Assembly (NCBI RefSeq): GCF_014641735.1
Contig: NZ_BMIH01000002.1
Span: 124,001 to 188,000 of the forward strand
Length of the DNA: 64,000 bases
Reading direction: 5' to 3'
Source of the DNA: Sphingomonas metalli
GTDB taxonomy: Bacteria > Pseudomonadota > Alphaproteobacteria > Sphingomonadales > Sphingomonadaceae
Shown here: positions 24,743-33,550 of the stretch, one piece after another
Numbering within the stretch: the stretch's first letter is position 1
Layout: each line of letters opens with the position of its first letter
Position numbers and translations under genes: made by a program
Notes under the pieces: generated by a model
The model's input: only the letters and a program-made list of their open reading frames with translations
Database searches by the model: none
Told to the model about the DNA's origin: nothing

Positions 24743-24865
24743 GCGACCCCCTAGTTCCTTGGCACCAGCATAGCCGAGGCGGCGACGTTCACCAAATGAT
24801 CTCTGTTTACGCGCCGCCACGCGGAGACGATTGACGCGGTGGGGCCAGACCGGCATCGCCCGGCC

Positions 24866-25663
24866 ATGGCCGACGACCGCCCGATCCTGTTCTTCGATTC
24901 CGGCGTCGGCGGCCTGTCTGTAGTTGCGCCGACCCGCGCCCTGCTGCCGCAGGCGGGGATCGTCTACGCCGCCGACAGCGCCGGCTTCCCCTATGGCACG
25001 AAATCGGAAACGGAGATTGCCGCGCGCGTCCCGGCACTGCTCGGCCGGCTGGTCGAGCGCTATCGGCCGCGGCTGGTGGTGATCGCATGCAATACTGCCT
25101 CCACCATCGCGCTGCCCGCTGTGCGCGCGGCGCTCGACCTGCCGGTGGTCGGCACCGTCCCGGCGATCAAGCCCGCCGCCGAAACGAGCGTGACGCGGAC
25201 CATCGGCGTGCTCGGGACAGAGGCGACGGTGCGCCAGCCCTATGTCGACGATCTCGCCGCGCGCTTCGCCGGCGATTGCACGGTCCTGCGCCATGGCTCC
25301 GCCGCCCTGGTCGAGCTGGCCGAGGCGGCGCTGGCAGGCGACCCGCCGTCGCACGACCGCGTCGCGGCCGAACTCGCGGGCCTGTTCGGCCAGCCCGGCG
25401 GGCAGCGGATCGACGTGATCGTCAACGCCTGTACTCATTTCCCGCTGCTCGTGCGCGAGATGGCAACGGTGACGCCGGCCGGCGTCAGGTTCGTCGACGG
25501 CGGGCCCGGCATCGCCAGGCGTATCGCGCATCTGACGGAAGGGCAGGACTGGCCGAACCTGCCGCCCGTCCACCGCCTCGTCTTCACCCGGCTCGACGCA
25601 CGGGAGAGGCGGATCGCGGCAGGGCTGGCCGCGCAGGGTTTCGACCTCCCCGAAAGCCTCTAG
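24866..25663 (+). CDS. murI: Glutamate racemase
   Basis: 265 residues from ATG 24866; an upstream in-frame start at 24839 would add nine residues before the family's N terminus. It makes D-glutamate for peptidoglycan. The site residues are visible: FFDSGVGGLSV (5-19), the two catalytic cysteines Cys75 (IACNTAST) and Cys189 (VNACTHFPLL), and the conserved DGG...R end. It is divergent from plsY across a 123-bp gap that includes GATTGACGCGGTG just before the gene. Confidence 0.95.
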   Translation: MADDRPILFFDSGVGGLSVVAPTRALLPQAGIVYAADSAGFPYGTKSETEIAARVPALLGRLVERYRPRLVVIACNTASTIALPAVRAALDLPVVGTVPAIKPAAETSVTRTIGVLGTEATVRQPYVDDLAARFAGDCTVLRHGSAALVELAEAALAGDPPSHDRVAAELAGLFGQPGGQRIDVIVNACTHFPLLVREMATVTPAGVRFVDGGPGIARRIAHLTEGQDWPNLPPVHRLVFTRLDARERRIAAGLAAQGFDLPESL

Positions 25664-25691
25664 CGCCTCGTCCCGCCGGTGACCGGCCCTG

Positions 25692-25704
25692 GGACAATTT
25701 GTCC
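25692..25704. promoter_or_regulatory. GGACAA-N-TTGTCC palindrome upstream of hemA
   Basis: A perfect 6-bp inverted repeat around one central T lies between murI and hemA, about 110 bp before the hemA start. It contains CAA-N-TTG arms. Symmetric operators of this size bind dimeric regulators, and hemA is commonly regulated by oxygen or redox. The factor is not identifiable from sequence. Confidence 0.45.
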
Positions 25705-25802
25705 AGCCCCGCCGATCACTGTGAGCGACGGATCATGCTGGAAAATGAGGGCTGCCCGCGATACATGCCGTCGCCATGACCAGCGACGGCACGGATGCGC
25801 GC

Positions 25803-27017
25803 GTGGACTATGCCCGCGTCTTCACTCAGGCGATCGACCGCCTCCATGCCGAAGGGCGCTACCGGGTGTTCATCGACATCCTGCGCAACAAGGGCGCCTT
25901 CCCCAATGCGCGCTGCTTTGCCGGGCATAACGGCCCCAAGCCGATCACCGTCTGGTGCTCCAACGACTATCTCGCCATGGGCCAGCATCCCAAGGTGATC
26001 GCCGCGATGGAAGAGGCGCTGCACGATGTCGGCGCCGGCTCTGGCGGCACGCGCAACATCGGCGGAAATACGCACTATCACGTCGATCTGGAGGCGGAAC
26101 TCGCCGACCTGCACGGCAAGGAGGCGGCGCTGCTCTTCACCAGCGGCTATGTCTCCAACGAGGCGACGCTGGCGACCGTGGCGAAGATCCTGCCGGGCTG
26201 CATCATCTTTTCCGACGAGCTCAATCACGCTTCCATGATCGCGGGCATCCGCAATGCCGGGTGCGAGAAGCGGGTGTTTCGCCACAACGATCTTGCGCAT
26301 CTGGAGGAACTGCTCGCCGCCGAGGATCCGTCCGCGCCCAAGCTGATCGCGTTCGAAAGCGTCTATTCGATGGAGGGCGACGTCGCCCCGATCGCCGCGA
26401 TCTGCGATCTTGCTGACAAGTACAACGCGCTGACCTACCTAGACGAGGTACACGCCGTCGGCATGTACGGGGCGCGCGGCGGCGGCATCTCCGAGCGCGA
26501 CGCGGTGGCTCATCGCCTGACGATCATCGAGGGAACGCTGGGCAAGGCGTTCGGCGTGATGGGCGGCTATATCGCCGCCGACCGTACGATCATCGACGTG
26601 ATCCGCTCTTACGCGCCGGGCTTCATCTTCACCACCAGCCTGTCGCCGGTGCTGGTGGCCGGCGTGCTGGCGAGCGTCCGCCACCTGAAGGGCTCGAGCG
26701 TCGAGCGCGAGGGGCAGCAGGCCGCCGCGACGACGCTGAAGACGATGCTGAGCGATGCGGGACTGCCGGTGATGCTCGGCGAGACCCATATCGTCCCGGT
26801 GATGGTCGGGGACCCGGTCAAGGCGAAGAAGATCAGCGATATCCTGCTCGCCGAATACGGCGTCTACGTGCAGCCGATCAATTATCCCACCGTCCCCCGC
26901 GGCACAGAGCGGCTGCGCTTCACGCCCGGCCCGGCGCATGACGAGGCGATGATGCGCGACCTGACCGACGCCCTGGTCGAGATCTGGAGCCGGCTGGAGC
27001 TGAAGAAGGCGGCCTGA
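25803..27017 (+). CDS. hemA: 5-aminolevulinate synthase
   Basis: 404 residues if GTG 25803 is used. I prefer it because it gives the family's MDY start and puts the PLP-binding lysine ([14 protein letters not shown]) at 248, the number known for Rhodobacter capsulatus ALAS. ATG 25776, nine codons upstream, is the alternative. Neither start has a clear ribosome site. Other marks are [39 protein letters not shown] and [18 protein letters not shown]. It condenses glycine and succinyl-CoA (C4 route), the alphaproteobacterial way to heme, and so draws on the product of SucAB encoded elsewhere in this window. Confidence 0.96.
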   Translation: MDYARVFTQAIDRLHAEGRYRVFIDILRNKGAFPNARCFAGHNGPKPITVWCSNDYLAMGQHPKVIAAMEEALHDVGAGSGGTRNIGGNTHYHVDLEAELADLHGKEAALLFTSGYVSNEATLATVAKILPGCIIFSDELNHASMIAGIRNAGCEKRVFRHNDLAHLEELLAAEDPSAPKLIAFESVYSMEGDVAPIAAICDLADKYNALTYLDEVHAVGMYGARGGGISERDAVAHRLTIIEGTLGKAFGVMGGYIAADRTIIDVIRSYAPGFIFTTSLSPVLVAGVLASVRHLKGSSVEREGQQAAATTLKTMLSDAGLPVMLGETHIVPVMVGDPVKAKKISDILLAEYGVYVQPINYPTVPRGTERLRFTPGPAHDEAMMRDLTDALVEIWSRLELKKAA

Positions 27018-27054
27018 GCAAGAGCAGGTCTCCGCCGAACTGCGGACTGTTTCC

Positions 27055-27534
27055 TCACCCGCCGAACAGTATCCCCGCCACGATCGTCAGCCCGCCCAGC
27101 CCCACCGACAGCGGCACCCGCAGCGTCATCCATCCCTCCGGCGCCTCGCCCGTTTCCGCCAGCCGCCGATCCACCAGCAGGGTCAGCAGGATCGCGCTGC
27201 CCAGCACCACCGCCGGCCAGGGCGACGGCAGATGCGGCAGCTTCCATGCGCCGGCGATCACCGTCCCCAGCGCAACCAGTGACGGCACTACCGCGAAACC
27301 CGCCAGCGCCCCCTGTCCAGCCTCGCGCCGCATCGCGAAGCCCCACCAGATCCCGCCGAGGAAGCTGAGGATCAGCGCGCCGTACAGCATCGCCAGCCAA
27401 TAGCCGGTGAGCGCCAGCACAAAGCCCAGATCGCCCACCGAGCGCCGCGCGAGGACGATGAGGAGCACCGCCACCGCCTGCGGCAGCAATCCCGCGAAGC
27501 CGAGCATCCGCGCCACCGGGCCGACGCGCATCAT
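27055..27534 (-). CDS. DUF3429 membrane protein
   Basis: 159 residues with five hydrophobic helices. It carries the DUF3429 pattern: LLPQAVAVLLI, YGALILSFLGGIWWGFAMRR (about 51-70) and VPSLVALGTV. It sits in the inner membrane; the function is unknown. The start region reads ATGATG, and the first ATG overlaps the stop of the Uma2-like remnant as ATGA, so translation may be coupled. It is convergent with hemA across 37 bp. Confidence 0.85.
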   Translation of the reverse strand: MMRVGPVARMLGFAGLLPQAVAVLLIVLARRSVGDLGFVLALTGYWLAMLYGALILSFLGGIWWGFAMRREAGQGALAGFAVVPSLVALGTVIAGAWKLPHLPSPWPAVVLGSAILLTLLVDRRLAETGEAPEGWMTLRVPLSVGLGGLTIVAGILFGG

Positions 27535-27782
27535 ATCTCGATCACGATCGTCGCATCCGTCCCCGGCACCGTCAGCGGCTCGCCGACCCGGATTACAGCG
27601 CGGTCAGCATAGGTGTCGCCCGCCGGCCCCGCCATCGCATGGACCGTCGCCGCACCCCTGACCAGCTCGACGCGCAGGTCCGAATATGCGCCGGCATCGA
27701 CCATGCGCAGGAACTCGCCGGCAGTGAAGCCGGCAAAGGCCGAGGGCGAGGCAGGATGGGCGGCCCTGTTCACCGGCCGCAT
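27531..27782 (-). CDS. Short Uma2-like remnant, probably internally deleted
   Basis: 83 residues. The first half (GFTAGEFLRMVDAGAYSDLRVELVRG) resembles the N terminus of Uma2/DUF820 restriction-nuclease-fold proteins. The second half (VRVGEPLTVPGTDATI-like: VIRVGEPLTVPGTDATIVIEI) resembles their C terminus. The roughly 100 residues normally between them, including the catalytic Asp and Glu/Lys, are absent. The frame is kept, so an in-frame internal deletion is the simplest reading. The product cannot be an active nuclease. It overlaps DUF3429 by 4 bp and starts 22 bp after the anti-sigma gene. Confidence 0.5.
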   Translation of the reverse strand: MRPVNRAAHPASPSAFAGFTAGEFLRMVDAGAYSDLRVELVRGAATVHAMAGPAGDTYADRAVIRVGEPLTVPGTDATIVIEI

Positions 27783-27804
27783 CTACCACAAGGCCGATCG
27801 GTCG

Positions 27805-28512
27805 TCACACCGCCGCCAACGCACCGGTGGCGATCACGGGACCGGTCGGCTTGCCGGTGGGCGAGCCGCCGGGGGGCTCGACCGAGATGGCGAGCGTGAC
27901 GCCCGGCGTCAGACGCACACGATCGCCAGGAGACAGCGGCAGCACGACGGCCTGGGCCGCCAGCAACCCGAGGGGATGCGGCACGCCATCGCCGCCGATC
28001 GCCCAGAGCTGCGCCGCCCGCCCTGCGGGCACGCGCGGGGCCGCGGTCAGGCGCAGCGCACCGGAGCGCGGGTCGAACGACGCCGCCACTGCCGCCTGCT
28101 CCCCGGCGATCGCCGCGACGAGCGGCGCGGGCGGCTCCACGACGACCGGCGGCGGCACCGGCGCATTCGCTCCGCCGATCCCGCCACCCTGCGCGACGAT
28201 GACGAGCAGGCAGGCGGCAAGCGCGCTGCTTGCGATCGCAAGCACCGGCCATGGGAAGCGGCGGCGTGGCGCGGGTGCGACGCCGTGCAGGCTCGCGTCG
28301 ATCCGCTCGATCAGCTCGGGCGGCGGCGCGACCTCCGGCCAGAGGTCGAACAATTGCGCAAAGCGCATCCGCCAGTCCTCGACCTCGGCTGCGAAATGCG
28401 GCTCGGCGAGGACCCGGCGCAGCGCCGCCGCCCGCTCCTCACCCTCGAGCAGACCCAGGGCGAGCTCCGCGGCCGCGACGTCCGGTTCGGAAGAGGGCGC
28501 TTTAGTCGTCAC
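27805..28512 (-). CDS. Anti-sigma factor, RskA type
   Basis: 235 residues. The N-terminal cytosolic part (EPDVAAAELALGLLEGEERAAALRRVLAEPHFAAEVEDW) is the anti-sigma domain. One transmembrane helix lies at about 89-107, and the periplasmic RskA domain follows (VPAGRAAQLWAIGGDGVPHPLGLL, then GVTLAISVEPPGGSPTGKPTGPVIATG). It should hold the adjacent ECF sigma factor at the membrane until regulated proteolysis frees it. It overlaps the sigma gene by 11 bp, so the two are co-expressed. Confidence 0.92.
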   Translation of the reverse strand: MTTKAPSSEPDVAAAELALGLLEGEERAAALRRVLAEPHFAAEVEDWRMRFAQLFDLWPEVAPPPELIERIDASLHGVAPAPRRRFPWPVLAIASSALAACLLVIVAQGGGIGGANAPVPPPVVVEPPAPLVAAIAGEQAAVAASFDPRSGALRLTAAPRVPAGRAAQLWAIGGDGVPHPLGLLAAQAVVLPLSPGDRVRLTPGVTLAISVEPPGGSPTGKPTGPVIATGALAAV

Positions 28513-29077
28513 GGCTCAGACAATCCTTCAGGCGCGCCAGCCCGCGGCGGATCCAGCTCTTGGCAGTGCCGGCCGGCACGCCCTGAGCGGCCGCGATGGC
28601 GTTGTAGGTCATTCCGTCGAAAAAGGCCGTGCGGATCGCGGCACGGGTACGAGGCTCGAGTTCCTCCAGACATTCCAGCAAACTGTGGCGTTCGCCGTCC
28701 GCGACCAGCATCGCCTCCGCATCCGGCGCAGGGTCGGCGATCTCGGGCGCTTCGGCCATCGGCGCGGCACGGCGGCTGCCTTCCGCGCGCCGCCAGTCGA
28801 TCGCGCGGTTGCGGGCGATCGTGGCGAGCCAGCTGATCGGGCTGGCCCGCCCCGGCTCCCAAGCGCCGGCGCGCCGCCAGATCAGGAGATAGACGTCGTG
28901 CAGCACATCCTCCGCGGCCTGTCGTTCGCCACAGATACGCAGGACGATGCCGAACAGCTTCGCCGATGTCAGGCGATAAAGTTCGCGGAACGCGGCACGA
29001 TCCTCGCTGCCGGTGGCGATCAGGGTCGCGGCGAGATGGGCGCGGGCATCGTCACTGGCGGTGCGGCGGAGGGGCAT
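28502..29077 (-). CDS. ECF RNA polymerase sigma factor, SigK-like
   Basis: 191 residues. Region 2 is FRELYRLTSAKLFGIVLRICGERQAAEDVLHDVYLLIWRRA and SWLATIARNRAIDWRR (about 32-100); region 4 is CLEELEPRTRAAIRTAFFDGMTYNAIAAAQGVPAGTAKSWIRRGLARLKDCL (about 135-186). The pairing with an RskA-type anti-sigma factor points to the SigK group. The start is 9 bp after the amidohydrolase stop, so it may be read from the amidohydrolase or DUF1244 promoter. Target promoters cannot be told from the window. Confidence 0.93.
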   Translation of the reverse strand: MPLRRTASDDARAHLAATLIATGSEDRAAFRELYRLTSAKLFGIVLRICGERQAAEDVLHDVYLLIWRRAGAWEPGRASPISWLATIARNRAIDWRRAEGSRRAAPMAEAPEIADPAPDAEAMLVADGERHSLLECLEELEPRTRAAIRTAFFDGMTYNAIAAAQGVPAGTAKSWIRRGLARLKDCLSRDD

Positions 29078-29086
29078 GTTCCGGGC

Positions 29087-30418
29087 TCAGCCGACCTTCG
29101 GCGCCTTGGCGACCAAGCCGCGGTGCATGACGAACTCGACCTTCTCCAGCCGCCGCACGTCGTCGAGCGGCGAGCCGCTGACCGCGATGATATCCGCCGC
29201 CTTCCCCGGTACGATCGTGCCGAGCCGGTCCGACTGGCCGAGCAGATCCGCCGCGGCGACCGTCGCGGTGCGGATCGCCTGCATCGGGGTCATGCCGATC
29301 CTCTCGACGAGCAGCGCGAATTCCTGCGCATTGTCGCCGTGCTTCGACACGCCGGAGTCGGTGCCGAAGGCGAATTTGACACCTGCTTTGAAGGCACGCC
29401 GGTGGCTGTCGACCATCGCCGCCGCGGCCGCTTCCGCTTTCGGGATCGTCGCGGGCGGCAGCGCGCCGCTGCGCGCCTGCGCCAGCGCGGCGACAGGCGC
29501 GATCTCGGTCGGCACCAGCCAGGCGCCGGTCTTCTTGAGCAGCGCGATCGCCTCGTCGTCGAGGAAGCTGCCATGCTCGATCGAGTCGACGCCCGCGATC
29601 AGCGCGGCCTTGGTCCCGTCCGCGGCATGGCTGTGCGCCGCGGCCTTGCGCCCCAGGCCATGCGCCGTCTCGACGATCGCGCGCATCTCCTCGGGCGTGA
29701 ACGCGCGGCCGAGCCCGCCCGACACGTTGGACAGCACGCCGCCGGTCGCGGTCAACTTGATCACCTGCGCGCCCAGCCCGACCTGCCGGCGCACCGCACG
29801 GCGGCAGTCATCGACGCCGTCGCACGTATTCTCCACCGAGCCGGCCATCGCGTGCGCATAGGGCTCGGCGATGCCGTTCAGCGGATCGCCATGGCCGCCC
29901 GTCACCGAGATCGGCATGCCGGCATTGACGATCGTCGGCCCGTCGACGTCCCCGCGGTCGATCGCATCGCGCAGCGCGCGGATCCCGCGCGCATCCCCGC
30001 CCAAATCGCGCACCGTGGTGAAGCCCGCCATCAGGGTCGCCCGCGCATTGCCCGCGCCGTACAGTATGTCGTCCGCCGGCTCGGTATTCAGCGCGGTCAG
30101 CCGCGCGCGCATCGGGTCGCCGCCGATCCCGAGCAGATGGACATGGGCATCGATCAGGCCGGGCAGCACGAACCTATCCCGCAGGTCGATCACCGTCGCC
30201 CCTGCCTCCGGCGTCGCGAAGCCGTCGCGCACCTCGGCGATGCGGCCGTCGCGCACGACGATCGTGCTCGCGCCGCGCGGCCGCTCGCCCGGACGGTCGA
30301 GCAGCTGCCCTGCCAGGATGTAGGTGACCGGAGAGGCCGGCGGGGCGAGCTGCGCCGCCACCGGAGCGGCGAGCGCCAGCAGCGCGGCGGCGGTGATCGT
30401 GCGCAGCATCATGTCCAT
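29087..30418 (-). CDS. Secreted metal-dependent amidohydrolase
   Basis: 443 residues with a signal peptide (about 4-22). It is an amidohydrolase-superfamily TIM barrel: the HxH motif in LPGLIDAHVHLLG, the bridging Lys in QVIKLTATGG, His in AAAHSHAADG, SIEHGSF and the final metal-site Asp in FAFGTDSGVS. The set resembles periplasmic Xaa-Pro dipeptidase/imidazolonepropionase-like members that act on cyclic amides or dipeptides; the exact substrate is not predictable. It is upstream of the ECF sigma pair on the same strand. Confidence 0.86.
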   Translation of the reverse strand: MDMMLRTITAAALLALAAPVAAQLAPPASPVTYILAGQLLDRPGERPRGASTIVVRDGRIAEVRDGFATPEAGATVIDLRDRFVLPGLIDAHVHLLGIGGDPMRARLTALNTEPADDILYGAGNARATLMAGFTTVRDLGGDARGIRALRDAIDRGDVDGPTIVNAGMPISVTGGHGDPLNGIAEPYAHAMAGSVENTCDGVDDCRRAVRRQVGLGAQVIKLTATGGVLSNVSGGLGRAFTPEEMRAIVETAHGLGRKAAAHSHAADGTKAALIAGVDSIEHGSFLDDEAIALLKKTGAWLVPTEIAPVAALAQARSGALPPATIPKAEAAAAAMVDSHRRAFKAGVKFAFGTDSGVSKHGDNAQEFALLVERIGMTPMQAIRTATVAAADLLGQSDRLGTIVPGKAADIIAVSGSPLDDVRRLEKVEFVMHRGLVAKAPKVG

Positions 30419-30496
30419 CCCCCCATCGCCGGTTTCAGCCCGGCCCGATCCGCTAAGGGATAGAGGCTATTGGCAAACGGGCAAGGGCGTTGAGCC

Positions 30497-30787
30497 TCAA
30501 CCGTTCCTCTTCACGCTCTCGGCCATCCGCGCCAGCTGCTCGGGCGTCGCCTCGGTCTGATGCCGCGCCTTCCATTCGGCATAGGGCACGCCGTAGATCG
30601 CCTCGCGCGCGGTCTCGCGGTCGAGCCCGCCGGCTTCGCCGACCCAGTCCGACAGGCAGTTGCGACAGAAGCCGGCCAGGCCCATCAGCTCGACATTCTG
30701 CGCGTCGGTGCGGTGGCGCAGATGCCGCACCAGGCGGCGAAAGGCGGCGGCGGCGACGGCGTCGTCGATATGGTCAAGCGGGTCCAT
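30497..30787 (-). CDS. DUF1244 family protein
   Basis: 96 residues from ATG 30787, with GGAGC 7 bp upstream; ATG 30817 is rejected because it lacks a site. The conserved run RRLVRHLRHRTDAQNVELMGLAGFCRNCLSDWVGEAGG and YGVPYAEWKARHQTEATPEQLARM is the DUF1244 (SMc04008-like) signature, with Cys pair FCRNC. It is small and soluble; the function is unknown to me. It is divergent from pyruvate kinase with 77 bp between starts. Confidence 0.9.
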   Translation of the reverse strand: MDPLDHIDDAVAAAAFRRLVRHLRHRTDAQNVELMGLAGFCRNCLSDWVGEAGGLDRETAREAIYGVPYAEWKARHQTEATPEQLARMAESVKRNG

Positions 30788-30864
30788 TCGTATGCTCCGA
30801 GGTTGATCCCGGCCCAATAGCGGCTAGACAGCGCCCTGCATCCCCCAAGGAAACGCTCGTATCC

Positions 30865-32328
30865 ATGACCAAGGCCCTTGCCCCCCGCTCGCGCAAGATC
30901 CGCGTGCTCGCGACGCTCGGCCCCGCCAGCAACTCGCCCGAGATGATCGCGACCCTGTTCCAGGCGGGCGCCGATGCCTTCCGGATCAACATGAGCCATG
31001 GCGACCAGCAGTCGAAGATCCCGGTGATCCAGGCGATCCGCGCGCTGGAAAGCCGCTTCCGCCGCCCGACCACGATCCTCGCCGATCTGCAGGGACCGAA
31101 GCTGCGCGTCGGCAAATTCGCCGATGGCCGCGTCGAGCTGGTCACGGGCTCGACCTTCGTCCTCGACCGCGACCCGACCCCGGGCGACGCGACCCGCGTC
31201 GAGCTGCCGCATCGTGAGATCTTCGAGGCGATTGAGCCGGGCGCGCGCCTGCTGCTCGACGACGGCAAGCTGGTGCTGCGCGTGGCCGAGCACGGCCCCG
31301 ACCGGATCGAGACGCTGGTCGAGGTCGGCGGCCCGCTGTCGAACAACAAGGGGCTCAACGTTCCGGACGTCGTGCTGCCGATGGCCGCACTGACCGAGAA
31401 GGACCGGTCGGACCTCGCCTTCGCGGTGGAACAGGGTGTCGACTGGATCGCCCTGTCGTTCGTCCAGCGCCCCGAAGACCTGATGGAAGCGCGCGGGCTG
31501 ATCAAGGGCAACGCTGCGCTTCTCGCCAAGATCGAGAAGCCCGCCGCGATCGAGCGGCTGGAGGAGATCGTCGAGCAGTGCGACGGCGTGATGGTCGCGC
31601 GCGGCGACCTCGGCGTCGAACTGCCGCCCGAGCAGGTGCCGCCGCTCCAGAAGCGCATCGTCGAGGTGTCGCGGCGGATGGGCCGGCCGGTCGTGGTTGC
31701 GACCCAGATGCTCGAGTCGATGATCAAGTCGCCCTCGCCGACCCGCGCCGAGGTGTCGGACGTGGCGACCGCCATCTATGACGGTGCCGACGCGATCATG
31801 CTGTCGGCGGAGAGCGCGGCGGGCGACTGGCCGGTGGAATCGGTCGCGATGATGAACGCGATCGGCCAGTCGGTCGAAAGCGATCCGGCGCATGGCGACC
31901 GCGTCCACTTCACCGTGATGCGTCCCGACCCCACCACCGCCGACGCGCTGGCAGAGGCGGCGAAGGGCATCGCGCGGACGGTCTCGGCGAGCTGCATCAT
32001 CTGCTTCACCTCCTCCGGCTCGACTGCGCGCCGGATCGCGCGCGAGCGGCCGTCGGTGCCGATCCTCGTCCTCACCCCGCGCGCGGAGACGGCGCGGCGG
32101 CTCGGGCTGCTCTGGGGCACCCATGCGGTGCATACCCGCGACGTGGAATCGTTCGAGGAGATGGTCGCCAAGTCGAAGCGGATGGCGCTGCGCCACGGCA
32201 TGGCGAAGGCCGGGGACCGCGTGGTCGTGATGGCGGGAGTCCCCTTCCGCACGCCGGGCTCGACCAACGTCGTCCATGTCGTGCAGCTGACCGGCGACGA
32301 GCTGAAGAACTATATCGGCGAGGGCTGA
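30865..32328 (+). CDS. pyk: Pyruvate kinase
   Basis: 487 residues from ATG 30865, with AAGGAAA 10 bp upstream. The frame is open further left but unsupported. Motifs are KIRVLATLGPASNS, FRINMSHG, ILADLQGPKLRVG, ALSFVQRPEDL, the KIEKPAAIERLEEI catalytic lysine region and MVARGDLGVELP, VVVATQMLESMIKSPSPTRAEVSDVATAIYDGADAIMLSAESAAGDWPVESV. It makes pyruvate and ATP from phosphoenolpyruvate. It is followed by a strong inverted repeat and a Crp-type regulator. Confidence 0.97.
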   Translation: MTKALAPRSRKIRVLATLGPASNSPEMIATLFQAGADAFRINMSHGDQQSKIPVIQAIRALESRFRRPTTILADLQGPKLRVGKFADGRVELVTGSTFVLDRDPTPGDATRVELPHREIFEAIEPGARLLLDDGKLVLRVAEHGPDRIETLVEVGGPLSNNKGLNVPDVVLPMAALTEKDRSDLAFAVEQGVDWIALSFVQRPEDLMEARGLIKGNAALLAKIEKPAAIERLEEIVEQCDGVMVARGDLGVELPPEQVPPLQKRIVEVSRRMGRPVVVATQMLESMIKSPSPTRAEVSDVATAIYDGADAIMLSAESAAGDWPVESVAMMNAIGQSVESDPAHGDRVHFTVMRPDPTTADALAEAAKGIARTVSASCIICFTSSGSTARRIARERPSVPILVLTPRAETARRLGLLWGTHAVHTRDVESFEEMVAKSKRMALRHGMAKAGDRVVVMAGVPFRTPGSTNVVHVVQLTGDELKNYIGEG

Positions 32329-32343
32329 TTTTTAGGTGTAGAC

Positions 32344-32377
32344 GACGGCGACCGTACAAAAAGCGATGGTCGCCGTC
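32344..32377. promoter_or_regulatory. 10-bp perfect inverted repeat between pyk and the Crp-type gene
   Basis: GACGGCGACC (32344-32353) and GGTCGCCGTC (32368-32377) are perfectly complementary around a 14-nt loop containing AAAAA. It could end pyk transcription, although no T run follows, or it could be an operator for the Crp/Fnr regulator whose start is about 33 bp downstream. Confidence 0.6.
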
Positions 32378-32409
32378 CGCCACCGTTGCGGGGGCAAAAT
32401 GACCGTGGC

Positions 32410-33177
32410 ATGACGTGCCGCATGCCGTTCTCCTCGCCGGCCGGCACGCGTAGTGCCTTGACCATCCGGCTGTCGCATTATCTGCCGCTCACCGCCTCCG
32501 AGGCCGCCGCGATCGAGGCGGCGCAGGGTCCGCGGCGCAAGCTGATCGCCGGAGAGGCGCTGCTCGACGCAGGCGGTCCGGTCGACTCGCTGTTCGTCGT
32601 CCAGCAGGGCTGGCTCCACTCGTCGGTGCGGCCGCCCGTCGGCGGTCGGCAGATCTTGAGCTTTCACTATCCGGGCGATCTGGTCGACAACAGCTCGATC
32701 GCCTGGGCCAGGGCGCCGACCACGCTGACCGCGGTCAGTGACTGCATCGTCAGCGATATTTCCAAGAAGCAGCTCGGCGCGCTCCTCGCGCAGCATGGCC
32801 GCATCGCGGGCCTTCTCTACGCCGTCGCAGCTGCGGAGGCGATGGCGATGGCCGACCGGCTGACGTCGATCGGCCGGATGAACGCGATCCAGCGGCTGGC
32901 GACGCTGATCCTCGACATGCTCGCGCGGCTGCGGGTGACCGCTGGCGGGGTGGTCGACAGCTTCGACCTGCCGCTGACCCAGACCGATCTGGGCGATGCG
33001 CTCGGCCTGACCAAGGTGCACGTCAACCGCACGATGCGCGAGATGGAGGAGCGTGGGATGATCGCCCGCAACGGCCGCCGCATCCGCATCTGCGACGAGG
33101 CGGCGCTGGTCGGCTTCACCGGCTTCGTCGACCGCCACGCGACCATCGCGACCGATTGGCTCCCGCCGCCGCGGTGA
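32410..33177 (+). CDS. Crp/Fnr family transcriptional regulator
   Basis: 255 residues from ATG 32410; ATG 32422 and TTG 32386 are alternatives and none has a strong ribosome site. A cyclic-nucleotide-binding-like beta roll (about 25-130, including GGPVDSLFVVQQGWLHSS and ILSFHYPGDLVDNSSI) is joined by a dimer helix to a Crp-type winged helix (LPLTQTDLGDALGLTKVHVNRTMREMEERGMI, about 195-226). No Fnr-type N-terminal Cys cluster is seen, so it is probably not an oxygen sensor. The effector is unknown. Confidence 0.88.
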   Translation: MTCRMPFSSPAGTRSALTIRLSHYLPLTASEAAAIEAAQGPRRKLIAGEALLDAGGPVDSLFVVQQGWLHSSVRPPVGGRQILSFHYPGDLVDNSSIAWARAPTTLTAVSDCIVSDISKKQLGALLAQHGRIAGLLYAVAAAEAMAMADRLTSIGRMNAIQRLATLILDMLARLRVTAGGVVDSFDLPLTQTDLGDALGLTKVHVNRTMREMEERGMIARNGRRIRICDEAALVGFTGFVDRHATIATDWLPPPR

Positions 33178-33550
33178 AGGCCGGCCGACGGCCATCTGCG
33201 CTATTTCCTTACCTTTACTTCGGTCGTCACTCGCCCCCAGGCGGAACATAGGTGAAGGTCGCGACATCGCCGATTTCAATGGTCATCCCGGACCCGTTCC
33301 GGGATCCACCGTTCCGCGGGATCAACGGCTTGTGCGCTTGCGGTGCCGTGGATGCCGGAACACGTCCGGCATGACGGGGGCGACTAGCGCAAAGGCTTCG
33401 CCTGCGCTGGGTGACGAATGAAAGGTCGTCATGGAGCTTCTCCAAAGATTCAGCCCCCATCCGACGGATCGTTCCGTCGACGAACGTTCAGTTTGGCGCA
33501 AGCCGCGAATTGCTCTAAAGCGCGGCGCGATCCCCCAAGAGTGGAACTCC
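33178..33550. other. 373-bp intergenic region without a gene
   Basis: Between the Crp-type gene and the cyclophilin. It holds the family B repeat (33282-33375) and a short hairpin with GACGGA/TCCGTC arms at 33463-33478. A 77-residue minus-strand frame here is made mostly of the repeat and is not a gene. Confidence 0.6.
33282..33375. repeat. Bipartite inverted repeat, REP-like family B
   Basis: The left arm begins GTCATCCCGGACCCGTTCCG and the right arm ends GTCCGGCATGAC; both contain the CCGGA-N4-TTCCGG core and TCCACCG. It has the same design and length as the copy at 22476-22569, about 10.8 kb away. Confidence 0.75.

Noticed and set aside
33227..33460. 77-codon minus-strand frame after the Crp-type gene
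   Set aside because: Most of it is the family B palindrome; it is not protein-like.
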